From positions 18,199 through 82,198 of the forward strand of contig CAILUD010000171.1 of the NCBI GenBank assembly GCA_903837285.1: a stretch of 64,000 bases of DNA, given 5' to 3'. Of this stretch, positions 1 through 9,121 are shown piece after piece (positions within the stretch are counted from its first letter, which is position 1; every line of letters starts with the position of its first letter). Origin of the DNA: an uncultured Bacteroidota bacterium (GTDB taxonomy: Bacteria > Bacteroidota > Bacteroidia > Bacteroidales > GWA2-32-17). Position numbers and translations under genes: made by a program. The notes below the pieces were generated by a model. The model made no database searches, was not told where the DNA came from, and saw only the letters and a program-made list of their open reading frames with translations.

Positions 1-1190
1 CGCATAAAGTTACCTCCCCATATTTTTATTATTTGTTCTTCGGTGTAACCACGTTTTACTAGTTCAATTGTTATATTTCCCATTTCCGATACATCGTAAC
101 AACCTATAACATCTCCACCACCGTCAAAGTCGGTTCCAATTCCTACATGGTCTATTCCTGCAATTTTTACAATGTGATCAATATGGTCAATTACATCAGT
201 AACATTAGCAAGATTTGGAGGAAAATTAACATCCAGTTGATGCCATTCTCTGATACCGTTTTTTCTTTGTTCTTCGTTATAGTTTGCCCAGTTACTGTGC
301 TTTATTTCAAATGCAACATGAGCACTATCTCTTGCAGGATATGATGGCATTTTTTTTACATAATCGCTTAAAATACACATTTGAATTACTCCACCATTTT
401 TAGCCAAAGCTTTTAGCATTTCATCTGAAAGGTTTCTTGGGTTGTCGCAAAGTGCACGTGAGCATGAATGAGATGCTATTACAGGTGTCTTAGATAAAGC
501 AATAACATCATAAAAACTGCTATCAGAAGCATGGGAAACATCTATCATAATTCCAAGTTCATTCATTTTTTTTACAACTTCTTCGCCAAATTTAGATATG
601 CCATTGTATAATGTTGTGTCGGTTGAAGAATCTGCAATATGGTTGTTTCTTGTATGAACAAGTGTAATGTATCGTATTCCTTTTTTGTAAAAATAATTTA
701 TGTTTTCAATTTTATCTGCAAGCGCAAATCCATTTTCAATTCCTAAATAAATAGAGCGTTTTCCTGATTTTTCAATGCGATAACCATCGTCAGATGTAAT
801 AGCAATCTCTGCCTTTTCTGGGTATGCGTTAATAGCTTTATATACTGCATCAATAATCTGATCTGTCTGAACAAATGCTTTCGCTAATCCAATACTGTCT
901 TGATTCCCCTGACCAACAAATGCCGCAAAAAATGAAGCATCTAAACCACCTGCTTCCATTCGGGGAATGTCGTATTTTGTTCCAGTTTCTTTTGCTTTGT
1001 GTGATTTTCCAATATCAAAGTCCTCACTCATTAATACTAATGGACTATCACAATGCGAATCGATAGTGAATGCTTTCTTGTGAATTATTGCTGCTTTTTT
1101 CTCTAGTGACTTGCACGATGTTAATATTACGCATGTGATAAAAAAGCAAAGAAATATTGTTAAAGTAGGATAAAGTTTAATAGAATTCAT
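1..1190 (-). CDS. Peptidase M19 (membrane dipeptidase family) lipoprotein, truncated by the window edge
   Basis: This frame stays open from an ATG at 1190 to the left edge, so about 396 codons are visible and the C-terminus lies outside. The N-terminus is a lipoprotein signal peptide with lipobox LTSC and the lipidated Cys near residue 26, so the mature enzyme should sit in an envelope membrane facing the periplasm or outside. Zinc-site motifs typical of M19 metallodipeptidases are readable in order: TIDSHCD near residue 38, GIENG, MIDVSHAS, VIASHSC, and GIGTDFDGGGD near the edge. Family members cleave dipeptides. The gene stands alone on the minus strand with a 279-bp gap to the next gene. 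Family call is secure; substrate is unknown. Confidence 0.93.
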   Translation of the reverse strand, partial: MNSIKLYPTLTIFLCFFITCVILTSCKSLEKKAAIIHKKAFTIDSHCDSPLVLMSEDFDIGKSHKAKETGTKYDIPRMEAGGLDASFFAAFVGQGNQDSIGLAKAFVQTDQIIDAVYKAINAYPEKAEIAITSDDGYRIEKSGKRSIYLGIENGFALADKIENINYFYKKGIRYITLVHTRNNHIADSSTDTTLYNGISKFGEEVVKKMNELGIMIDVSHASDSSFYDVIALSKTPVIASHSCSRALCDNPRNLSDEMLKALAKNGGVIQMCILSDYVKKMPSYPARDSAHVAFEIKHSNWANYNEEQRKNGIREWHQLDVNFPPNLANVTDVIDHIDHIVKIAGIDHVGIGTDFDGGGDVIGCYDVSEMGNITIELVKRGYTEEQIIKIWGGNFM

Positions 1191-1271
1191 GTAGTCGTAT
1201 TTTATTAAATGTAAATTTATAAAAATAAATTAATTATATTGCTTAGGGTAAAGTGCTGTTATACCAACTAT

Positions 1272-1380
1272 AATTCGCCGCGGCGGATAAAATAGTTCAA
1301 CCTATTGTCCTTCTTTTTTGAAGAGGGTAGGGAGTTGAATAAAAAAAATAGGGCTATTTTACAATCCGCCGCGGCGGATA
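1272..1380. repeat. Foldback element bracketed by GC-rich palindromes
   Basis: Two near-identical palindromes, aTtCGCCGCGGCGGAT at 1273-1288 (one mismatch) and ATCCGCCGCGGCGGAT at 1364-1379, flank an imperfect inverted repeat: AAAATAG near 1289 with CTATTTT at 1354-1360, TTCAAC with GTTGAA, and CCTTC with GAAG around a T-rich loop. The block could fold as one long imperfect hairpin. It contains no reading frame. A third copy of the palindrome lies at 47260-47275. It resembles a MITE or other foldback repeat, but no target-site duplication was established. Confidence 0.6.
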
Positions 1381-1410
1381 AATGGATTTAATATTTATTT
1401 TGCATTAAAT

Positions 1411-1444
1411 AAAAAACCCCAGAGCTTTTTATAACTCTGAGGTT
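1411..1444 (-). terminator. Rho-independent terminator of the M16 protease gene
   Basis: On the minus strand a 10-bp stem (AACCTCAGAG with CTCTGGGGTT, including one G-U pair that would be a C-A mismatch on the plus strand) is followed by six U residues. The wobble shows the minus strand is the RNA strand. It lies 26 bp past the M16 stop codon. Confidence 0.85.
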
Positions 1445-1469
1445 AATTTAGAAATACATAAAACTTGTT

Positions 1470-4274
1470 TTATTTCTTTTGTTCCGGGAACATTTGGAAA
1501 ATAAGCAAATCGTCTTTTATGTATTTATTAGCAATTGCTTTTATTTTATCTGTTGTTAAAAGTTCGCTATATTTTGAGTCGTTTGCTAATACTGATGGGT
1601 CTTCGTTATTGTAATAGGCATTTTGAATTTGTCTAAGCCAGAAATTATTTTCCTTAATATCGGTTTCCATCTTTCGTTTTTGAATTTCTTTTATTTTTTC
1701 AATATATAAATTCTCAACTCCCTTTGTTTTTACCTCGTTAAGTACTCCTTTTACAGCATTTGTAAGTTCGGTAACTCTATCAGGATTACATCCCCAGCCA
1801 ATTGAAATGTTATAACTGTTTGCCGGAAAATTTATTTGATTAGAATATGCATAAATGCCATATGTTCCGCTTAAATCTTCGCGAATAACTTCTCTTAAAC
1901 GTATATCAAGAATATCCATCAGTGATTTTATCATATAGCGTTCCTCAGGATTATAAACCATATCGCCAGTAATTCTTATACCTACCGAACTTTTTGGATC
2001 TATTCCTTTGTAAACTTTTTTATCTATACTGCCATATAGTAATCTAACTCCATCATCTGTTAATTTTTCTTTTTTGTTAATGGTTGGCAAACTTCCAATG
2101 TATTTTTCAATTAAAGGTATAATGTTCTCATATTTAAAACTTCCAACAAAAACAAAGGTAAAATCGCCGGCATCATTAAATCTTTGTTTAAAGAAAGCGT
2201 ATGATTTTTCGAGATCCATTTTTTCAGCTAATACTACTGATTGTGGTTGTTTTCGAAAATGATGCTTATACATTACCGAAGTTAAAGTATCGTAAAATGA
2301 TTCTTCGGGCATATTTTTAGAATTAGTAATATTGGATATTTCCTTATTCATAAATGATGCAAAAGCTTCGTTGTCCTTTCTTGGTTGCGTAAAATACAAA
2401 TTTATCATTTGCATAAATGTTTCAATATCTTTTGAAGATGAGTTTCCGTTAAATCCTTCAGAATAATTAGAAATATATGGACTTAGCCATAATATTTTTC
2501 CGGATAATGCTTTGTCTAACTGAACAGGGCTGAATTCGCCTAAACCTGATTGATCTACAATATTTGCAGCATTTAAAACAGCATAATAATCTTCATCTTT
2601 AACAGTTGCTGTTCCTCCATAACTAAATGCAGAAAAACGAATATCATCATTTTTAAAATCGGTTGGTTTTAAAATAATTCTTGCACCATTAGAAAGCGTT
2701 AGTTCTTTAACTCCAATTTCTTTAATTTCTTTTTCATTTGTTATTTTTCCTGGAATAATTTTTTTATCAAAGAAAGGTTTGTCACTTACATTGTCTTTAT
2801 ATGCTTCTAGCTTTTTTGTTGAAATTTCGGTAAAAAATTTTGAAATGTCTTCTTTTGATGGTTTAATAAAACCTTCTTTCTCGGGAGTTGAGACAAGAAT
2901 TATAACATTTTCTTTTGTTATTAATTTTTTAAGGTAAGTATTAATTTCATCTAATGTTATGGTTGGAATTTCTTTTAAACATTGTTTATAGTCATATTCA
3001 AATCCAGCTGCAGGTTGGTTATTTAAAAAATGCGAAACATAATTCCATACTAATCTGCCCGATTCTGTTTTATCCTTTTCGCTATAAGATTTTTCCTGTC
3101 GTGATATAATGTTTGCTTTAGCTCTTTCGAGTTCACTTTTAGTGAAACCATTTTGACTTGCACGATAGGCTTCGGTTAATAAATTTTCGTATGCAGCTTT
3201 TGCTTCATTTCCTTTAATACTGCAAGCTAAATTAAATGCTCTTTTATCGCCTAAAAATTCTCCTGCGTAACTATATGCCCATTCAAATGGAGGATTTGCT
3301 AATCTGCTTAGTTCGCCATATCTGTCGCCAAGCATTGAACTAATAATATCTTCAACAAATGTTAAATGTAAAGAGGATGAAGTATTAGTATTTCTTTCGG
3401 GATATTTGAACATAATGTTAACAGATGGATAAGCAAGTTCTTTATCGCTTTCAATTGAAATTAATACTTCTTTATTATCTGGTAATGAGTATTTTTCTCT
3501 TTTTCTTTCATTTACAGGATTTGTTAAATTACCAAAATGTTGTTTTACTTTCTCGAGTATAGAAGCTTCATCAATATCGCCAATAACAATTAATGCCATT
3601 AAATCCGGACGATACCAGTCTTTGTAGTAACGACGAAAAGCATCGTGATTTACTCTAAGAAAAACTGCTGTATCTCCAATAACATTTCGCTCGGCATATT
3701 TAGATTGGTATAACATTATTGGTTCCTGTTTACGCCAGATACGATCTTCGGCACCTTTCCCTAACCTCCATTCTTCGTGAATTACTCCACGTTCTTTGTC
3801 TATTTCTTCTCCATCATAAGATACATTATGTGCCCAATCTTCCATTACTTGTAACCCTTTTTCAATTAATTCTGGTTTATCTGTAGGAATTTTGAGCATA
3901 TATACTGTTTCGTCATAGCTTGTGTATGCATTAAGGTCTGCTCCAAAATCAACACCTGTTGATTCAAGAAAGCTTATCAATTCTCCTTTTGGGAAGTTTT
4001 TGGTTCCGTTAAATGCCATATGTTCGCAAAAATGAGCTAACCCTTTTTGGTCATTGTCTTCTGTTATTGACCCTGTTTTAACAGCAAGTCGGAGTTCCAT
4101 CCTTTGCTCCGGTTTAGCGTTTTTTAAAATATAATATGTTAAACCATTACTTAGTTTACCGTATTTAACTTTTGGATTTAAAGGAATTGAATCTTTAGTT
4201 TGTGCACTAAGTCCAGAAATTCCAAATCCAAGAATACTTAAACAAATAAAAAATAACAGGTTTTTTGTTTTCAT
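1470..4274 (-). CDS. M16 family (insulinase/pitrilysin) zinc metalloprotease, exported
   Basis: The 934-residue protein starts with a signal peptide of about 25 residues. The inverted zinc motif HFCEH is at about residues 81-85, inside the first M16 domain, and the downstream family glutamate region (EEWRLGKG) follows. The second half repeats the M16 fold without the metal motif, as is usual for two-domain M16 proteases where one half is catalytic and the other structural. Such periplasmic or outer-membrane proteases degrade peptides. The gene is transcribed alone, with a terminator immediately downstream. Family assignment is secure; physiological substrate is unknown. Confidence 0.95.
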   Translation of the reverse strand: MKTKNLLFFICLSILGFGISGLSAQTKDSIPLNPKVKYGKLSNGLTYYILKNAKPEQRMELRLAVKTGSITEDNDQKGLAHFCEHMAFNGTKNFPKGELISFLESTGVDFGADLNAYTSYDETVYMLKIPTDKPELIEKGLQVMEDWAHNVSYDGEEIDKERGVIHEEWRLGKGAEDRIWRKQEPIMLYQSKYAERNVIGDTAVFLRVNHDAFRRYYKDWYRPDLMALIVIGDIDEASILEKVKQHFGNLTNPVNERKREKYSLPDNKEVLISIESDKELAYPSVNIMFKYPERNTNTSSSLHLTFVEDIISSMLGDRYGELSRLANPPFEWAYSYAGEFLGDKRAFNLACSIKGNEAKAAYENLLTEAYRASQNGFTKSELERAKANIISRQEKSYSEKDKTESGRLVWNYVSHFLNNQPAAGFEYDYKQCLKEIPTITLDEINTYLKKLITKENVIILVSTPEKEGFIKPSKEDISKFFTEISTKKLEAYKDNVSDKPFFDKKIIPGKITNEKEIKEIGVKELTLSNGARIILKPTDFKNDDIRFSAFSYGGTATVKDEDYYAVLNAANIVDQSGLGEFSPVQLDKALSGKILWLSPYISNYSEGFNGNSSSKDIETFMQMINLYFTQPRKDNEAFASFMNKEISNITNSKNMPEESFYDTLTSVMYKHHFRKQPQSVVLAEKMDLEKSYAFFKQRFNDAGDFTFVFVGSFKYENIIPLIEKYIGSLPTINKKEKLTDDGVRLLYGSIDKKVYKGIDPKSSVGIRITGDMVYNPEERYMIKSLMDILDIRLREVIREDLSGTYGIYAYSNQINFPANSYNISIGWGCNPDRVTELTNAVKGVLNEVKTKGVENLYIEKIKEIQKRKMETDIKENNFWLRQIQNAYYNNEDPSVLANDSKYSELLTTDKIKAIANKYIKDDLLIFQMFPEQKK

Positions 4275-4412
4275 AAATTGTAACTGTTGTTATGGTTTAG
4301 TAATTATAAAAAAGATAATACAATTAAATTATTTTGTGTTCGCAAGATAAAAAAATCTAATTTGAACTACAATAAAATGTTATAAATATGTTGTTAAACC
4401 TGTTTTAAGGTA

Positions 4413-5981
4413 TTATTGTAATTTTATAATTTTCTTAGTTATTTTTTCAAATGCTGTTTGAATTTCCAATAAATATATACCTTGTTCTATATTATTAAGG
4501 TCAATTGTTGTATTTCCAATATTTGTTTTTTCAAAATAAATTTTTTCGCCGTTTAATGAAAAAATAGAAACCTCAAATGACTTGTAGTTTTTGTATTCTA
4601 AAAATATTTTATCCTTTGTTGGATTTGGGAATAAAATTATTGAACTATCATAGTCGTTTTCATTTACCGAAGTATTTCCGGCAATCCAAATTAACCAGCC
4701 ATCGGCATTTCCATGATTATTTGTTACGTCAAAATCAGTAGAATAAGTAAAACCTGTAACAACATAAGTATCGTTACCGTTTTCAAAAATATTAAAACTC
4801 TCATCCTGATCAGAACCACCAACGCATTTTTGCCATAATAATGTACCTGCAGAATTTACTTTTGCAACCCAAATATCTGGACTAAAAAATGACGCATGAA
4901 AGCCTGTAACATCTCCATCTGTAGAATTTGTTAAACCACACATTACAAATCCGCCGTCTGAAGTTTTTGTAAGACCATTAGCCTGATCGTCGCCACTTCC
5001 TCCATAACATTTTGCCCAAGTAATAACTCCTGTTGAAGTAAGTTTTAATAACCAAAAATCATCAGCACCTTGTGGACTATGATGTCCGGTAACGTCGCCA
5101 TTATTTCCAGTGCTCGAATAACCTAAGGCTGTATAGCTTCCGTCATTGAGTTGAACAATTGCATTACATTCTTCTGTTTCGCTACCACCATAGCATTTAG
5201 ACCATTCAACAACCAAGCTGGAATTCAATTTTGTAATTAACATGTCATTTCCACCGTGATATCCAATTGCATCTCCATCAGAGGAAGCTGTGCGGCCAAC
5301 TGCAATACAACCATTATCTAATGTAGATGTTAAACTTTCGCATTCTTCGTAACTAGTACCACCAACGCATTTCTGTGATAAAAGAGTACCTGATGAATTA
5401 GTTTTTATTATCCAGAAATCAGTATTGCTTCCATGAATACCACTAACATCTCCATTGTTCGAGTCAGTTGTACCAGCAATATAATATTCCCCAGAAATAT
5501 TTTGCACAATCGAATTTGCCTTATCGTCGTATGTTCCTCCATAACATTTGTTCCAGGTTAATGAGCCTGCGGAAGTCAATTTTAGCACCCAAAAATCGTA
5601 ATTGTATGTGCCATGGTGTCCCGTAACATCTCCATCTACAGAATATGAGTAACCTGCAACTATAAAACCACCATCACTGGTTTGAATAATGTCTTTTCCA
5701 TAATCGTCTTCAGTTCCACCAAATAAATATGACCATTGAATTACGCCAGAAGAGCTAATTTTTGCAACCCACAAATCAACACCACCATGATTTCCCGAAA
5801 CATCAAAATTGTTCGATTCACATTCCCCAACAAATGCATACCCGCCATCTGAAGTTGGAATTGTTTTCCAGGCATATTCGTGAGCGCTTCCTCCATAAGT
5901 TTTTTGCATTGCAATGTATGGCTGAGCATTAATGTTTATAAATAAAAATATTGTAAAAATTGTTGTAAGTATTGTTTTCAT
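4413..5981 (-). CDS. T9SS-exported protein with seven tandem repeats (probable beta-propeller)
   Basis: The 522-residue protein has an N-terminal signal peptide (to about residue 19), then seven tandem repeats of about 58-60 residues between about residues 28 and 430. Each repeat reads roughly YGG, an acidic pair, SDGGYxxxG, DGDVTGxHG, DxWxxKxxSxGxxxW. The repeat number and alternating strand pattern suggest a seven-bladed propeller (inference), and the DGDVTG loops may bind a cation (inference). The C-terminal 80 residues are a type A T9SS sorting domain beginning near SIILFPNP and ending in a lysine-rich stretch, so the protein is probably secreted or surface-anchored through T9SS. It is flanked by an M16 protease and an NlpC/P60 hydrolase on the same strand. 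Molecular function is unknown. Confidence 0.85.
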   Translation of the reverse strand: MKTILTTIFTIFLFININAQPYIAMQKTYGGSAHEYAWKTIPTSDGGYAFVGECESNNFDVSGNHGGVDLWVAKISSSGVIQWSYLFGGTEDDYGKDIIQTSDGGFIVAGYSYSVDGDVTGHHGTYNYDFWVLKLTSAGSLTWNKCYGGTYDDKANSIVQNISGEYYIAGTTDSNNGDVSGIHGSNTDFWIIKTNSSGTLLSQKCVGGTSYEECESLTSTLDNGCIAVGRTASSDGDAIGYHGGNDMLITKLNSSLVVEWSKCYGGSETEECNAIVQLNDGSYTALGYSSTGNNGDVTGHHSPQGADDFWLLKLTSTGVITWAKCYGGSGDDQANGLTKTSDGGFVMCGLTNSTDGDVTGFHASFFSPDIWVAKVNSAGTLLWQKCVGGSDQDESFNIFENGNDTYVVTGFTYSTDFDVTNNHGNADGWLIWIAGNTSVNENDYDSSIILFPNPTKDKIFLEYKNYKSFEVSIFSLNGEKIYFEKTNIGNTTIDLNNIEQGIYLLEIQTAFEKITKKIIKLQ

Positions 5982-6007
5982 AATAATATATTTACAAGTA
6001 ATTTTTT

Positions 6008-6799
6008 TTAGTTATCTCCAATCATATTCATTACAACTCTTAGCTTGTGAGTGTATTTATTTAGCTCGTTGTTATAAATTCCCTGATGGTCTATTGTATC
6101 AATTCTAACTTTACCAGAAGCATGAATTATTTTATTCGGGCTTAATAGTATTCCAACATGAGTAATAATTCCTTCGTCGTTATCGAAAAAAGCAAGATCG
6201 CCTGGTTTTGTTTCACTTAAAAAACTAACCGATTCGCCGGCAGTAACTTGTTTGCTTGCATCGCGTGGTATTGCTATTCCTGCAATTTTATAAGCAACTT
6301 GCGATAGGCCTGAACAGTCAATGCCAAATGGATTTTTTCCTCCCCATAAATACGGAGAATTTAAAAAATGCATTGCCGAATTGCAAATTATTTCACGTTT
6401 TGATATGTTGTTATTTTTCGGAGTTTCTTTTAACTTAAATTGTTTTTGCGATATGTTAAAGGTTAAGTCTTTTGAATTATAATTTGGTATTGAACTTCCA
6501 GCAGGTAAAATATATTCAGCATTGTTTTCATCAATAGCAAATGAATATAGCTCCTGTAAAACATGTATTGCTTCTGGCTCATTTAATTTTTGAAATTGCT
6601 TTTCGTCTATTTCTATTAACGTTTTTTTGTCTATCCATCCCAAATAACCATCAAATGCATTTTTAACATTTGCCCAGTTACCAACCGTTCCAAATACTTC
6701 TAAATGTTCGCCAAACATAATTTGGGTAAGCATTTCACTTTTTTCTGAAGCCTCTGGTCGTAATGGAATTACTGCAGAGCAAGCAATAGCATATTTCAT
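6008..6799 (-). CDS. NlpC/P60 family cysteine hydrolase with N-terminal SH3-like domain
   Basis: The 263-residue protein has an N-terminal bacterial SH3-like region (about residues 1-80, ending around GYLGWID) and a C-terminal NlpC/P60 domain. The catalytic cysteine is in GIDCSGLSQ at about residue 160 and the catalytic histidine is in THVGILL at about residue 215, followed by IHASG. Relatives cut gamma-D-glutamyl-diaminopimelate bonds in peptidoglycan peptides. No classical signal peptide is evident, so a role in recycling imported muropeptides is possible (inference). The gene is divergent from the HD phosphodiesterase gene across 154 bp that must hold both promoters. Confidence 0.93.
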   Translation of the reverse strand: MKYAIACSAVIPLRPEASEKSEMLTQIMFGEHLEVFGTVGNWANVKNAFDGYLGWIDKKTLIEIDEKQFQKLNEPEAIHVLQELYSFAIDENNAEYILPAGSSIPNYNSKDLTFNISQKQFKLKETPKNNNISKREIICNSAMHFLNSPYLWGGKNPFGIDCSGLSQVAYKIAGIAIPRDASKQVTAGESVSFLSETKPGDLAFFDNDEGIITHVGILLSPNKIIHASGKVRIDTIDHQGIYNNELNKYTHKLRVVMNMIGDN

Positions 6800-6923
6800 G
6801 TTTATTTGAATTTTAATAAGCGAAAGTAAGAAATATTATTTAATCAACTTTAAAATTGCAAATTACAATTAGTCTTGGTGGATTAAATTCAAAATTAAAT
6901 AATGGTTTTTTCGCTCTAATTTT

Positions 6924-6931
6924 TAACTTTG
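6924..6931 (+). promoter_or_regulatory. Candidate -7 element (TAACTTTG) of the HD phosphodiesterase gene
   Basis: TAACTTTG matches the Bacteroidota -7 consensus TAnnTTTG and lies 22 bp before the ATG at 6954. No TTTG is found at the ideal distance upstream, so the call rests on this element and its position. Confidence 0.5.
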
Positions 6932-6953
6932 TAAGTTATGAATAATAATTCTT

Positions 6954-9068
6954 ATGAAGCAAATAATTGGTTTTCTTATAAATAACCTGAAGCGGATAGG
7001 TATATTCTTTTTGTTTTTAATAGCTATCGCTTTTATCGTATGGTTATTACCAAAAGAAACTCGTTATAAATATGAATATCAAAAAGGAAAACCTTGGTTA
7101 CACGAAACATTAATTTCGCCCTTTGATTTTCCGATTCATAAAAATGAGAAAGAATTAAAACACGAAAAAGATAGTATTTTACTTAATTCACCTCCCTATT
7201 TTTCTCAAACTGAAGATGTATTACAAAAGCAAACTGAAGATTTTAAAATAAATTTTAACAACGTTTGGGATAGTGTTTATAAAGTTGATTCAACTGAAAT
7301 ATTAAAACTATTTGCTAAAACTGAAAATTCAAAAGATCTGATATTTTCATGGTGTCGGTCTTTATTGTCCGATATTTATAGTAATCCAGGCATTATTCAG
7401 TTCCCCGATTCATTAAAAGAATTGCAGCAAACAGCATTAATTATTTATGTACACAGGGGTAATGTGGAAGAGGAGTTTCAGTTTAACTCTTTTAGGAATC
7501 AATCTGACGCAATTACATATGCAAACAAACAAGTAAGTACTTTAATTATTGATAAATTTCAGGGTAATTCCATAATTGATAAAATTTTTAAAGAGCTTTA
7601 TTTTCCAAAGTTTATTATTCCAAATACTTTTTTTGATTCTGAAACATCGCTGTTGACGAGAAGTCAGATGGTTAGTGGTATTTCTCTGTCAAGAGGTATG
7701 GTGCAATCTGGCGAAAAAATAATTTCAACAGGAGAGATTGTGACTGGAGAAAAATATAATATTCTGGAGTCATTACGTAATGAATATGAGCTTACAACAT
7801 ATAATCCTGCTCTTATAATTGGTCAAACTATTGCTATTCTTGTAGGAATGTTAATGATAGTATTATTTCTTTTAAATTTTAGAAAAGACATTTTAGAACA
7901 TTTTACTAAAACTTTATTTATTCTGACTTTAATAGTATTTTTTATTTTTCTTGCTCGATTTGCTTTAACATGGAATGTATTAAGCATATATTTAATTCCA
8001 TTTACTTTGTTACCAATTATTATTAGGGCATTTTATGATTCGCGTTTAGCATTATTTATTCATAATGTTACAATGTTGATGATAGGTTTTTTTATGCCTA
8101 ATAGTTTTGAGTTTGTTTTTCTTCAGATTATTGCGGGTATGATGGCTATTTTTTCTCTGGCTAATGTTAGAAGACGTGGCCAGTTATTTATGGCGGCAAT
8201 ATTTATTTTTATGGCATATAGTGTTGTTTATTTCGGAATAGCTGTTGTACAAGAAGGAAGTTTTGAAAGTATGCATTGGAATAATTTTGCATGGTTTGCT
8301 GGAAACGGACTTATGATTTTAGCTGCATATCCTTTAATTTTTATTTTTGAAAAAATATTCGGATTTCTGTCTGATGTTACATTAATGGAACTTGCAGATA
8401 CAAATCAGGGTTTATTAAGAACATTAGCAGAGAAAGCTCCCGGAACATTTCAACATTCAATGCAGGTTGCTAATTTGGCCGAAGAAGTAATTTTTAAAAT
8501 TGGAGGGAATTCACTTTTAATTAGAGCTGGTGCGCTTTATCATGATATTGGAAAAATGGGTTTGCCTCATTTTTATATAGAAAATCAAGGGCAGGGATCA
8601 AATCCTCACGATGAAATAGATCTTGAAAAAAGTGCTGAAATAATTACCGGGCATGTCCCATACGGAATCGAAACAGCCAGAAAATTCAGATTGCCTGAGC
8701 CTGTAATTGATTTTATAAGATCGCATCATGGCAATACAAAAGTTCAGTATTTTTATAAAACCTTTATCAAGAATTTTCCAGAATCTAAAGTTGATTTGTA
8801 TAAGTTTACATATAAAGGCTTGCCGCCCACAACAAAAGAAACTGCTGTTTTAATGATGGCTGATGCTGTTGAGGCTTCTGCTAGAAGTTTAAAAGTATAT
8901 ACAGAGCAATCAATTAATGAACTTGTAGAAAAAATTATTAGTTACCAGTTGGAAGAAAAACAATTTGATAATGCTGCTATTACTCTTAAAGAAATTTCTG
9001 AAGCAAAAGAAATATTTAAAAAGAAGCTTAAGAATATTTATCACTCTCGGATTGAATATCCAAAATAA
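6954..9068 (+). CDS. 7TM-HD family membrane phosphodiesterase (PgpH-like)
   Basis: The 704-residue protein has one N-terminal membrane helix (about residues 10-31), an extracytoplasmic region to about residue 270 (7TMR-HDED type), about seven membrane helices between residues 280 and 480, and a cytoplasmic HD domain. The HD motif is HDIGKM at about residues 529-534, preceded by GTFQHSMQVANLAE and followed by HHGN. Related proteins, such as Listeria PgpH, hydrolyse cyclic di-AMP. The architecture matches, but the substrate is inferred from family only. The gene is alone on the plus strand, convergent with the tricorn-like gene. Confidence 0.9.
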   Translation: MKQIIGFLINNLKRIGIFFLFLIAIAFIVWLLPKETRYKYEYQKGKPWLHETLISPFDFPIHKNEKELKHEKDSILLNSPPYFSQTEDVLQKQTEDFKINFNNVWDSVYKVDSTEILKLFAKTENSKDLIFSWCRSLLSDIYSNPGIIQFPDSLKELQQTALIIYVHRGNVEEEFQFNSFRNQSDAITYANKQVSTLIIDKFQGNSIIDKIFKELYFPKFIIPNTFFDSETSLLTRSQMVSGISLSRGMVQSGEKIISTGEIVTGEKYNILESLRNEYELTTYNPALIIGQTIAILVGMLMIVLFLLNFRKDILEHFTKTLFILTLIVFFIFLARFALTWNVLSIYLIPFTLLPIIIRAFYDSRLALFIHNVTMLMIGFFMPNSFEFVFLQIIAGMMAIFSLANVRRRGQLFMAAIFIFMAYSVVYFGIAVVQEGSFESMHWNNFAWFAGNGLMILAAYPLIFIFEKIFGFLSDVTLMELADTNQGLLRTLAEKAPGTFQHSMQVANLAEEVIFKIGGNSLLIRAGALYHDIGKMGLPHFYIENQGQGSNPHDEIDLEKSAEIITGHVPYGIETARKFRLPEPVIDFIRSHHGNTKVQYFYKTFIKNFPESKVDLYKFTYKGLPPTTKETAVLMMADAVEASARSLKVYTEQSINELVEKIISYQLEEKQFDNAAITLKEISEAKEIFKKKLKNIYHSRIEYPK

Positions 9069-9072
9069 AAAA

Positions 9073-9094
9073 AGACTCCACTTTCGCAGAGTCT
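9073..9094 (-). terminator. Rho-independent terminator of the tricorn-like protease gene
   Basis: Read on the minus strand, AGACUC-UGC, a GAAA tetraloop and GUG-GAGUCU form a 9-bp stem with two G-U pairs, followed by a U-rich tail. The wobble pairs and the U-run both favour the minus strand. The hairpin may also help stop the convergent plus-strand gene. Confidence 0.8.
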
Positions 9095-9121
9095 CTTAGT
9101 CTTTATTGTTATTTGTTAATT

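Noticed and set aside
875..1066. Small plus-strand reading frame near the left edge
   Set aside because: It lies opposite the M19 dipeptidase coding sequence, whose motifs are clear on the minus strand.
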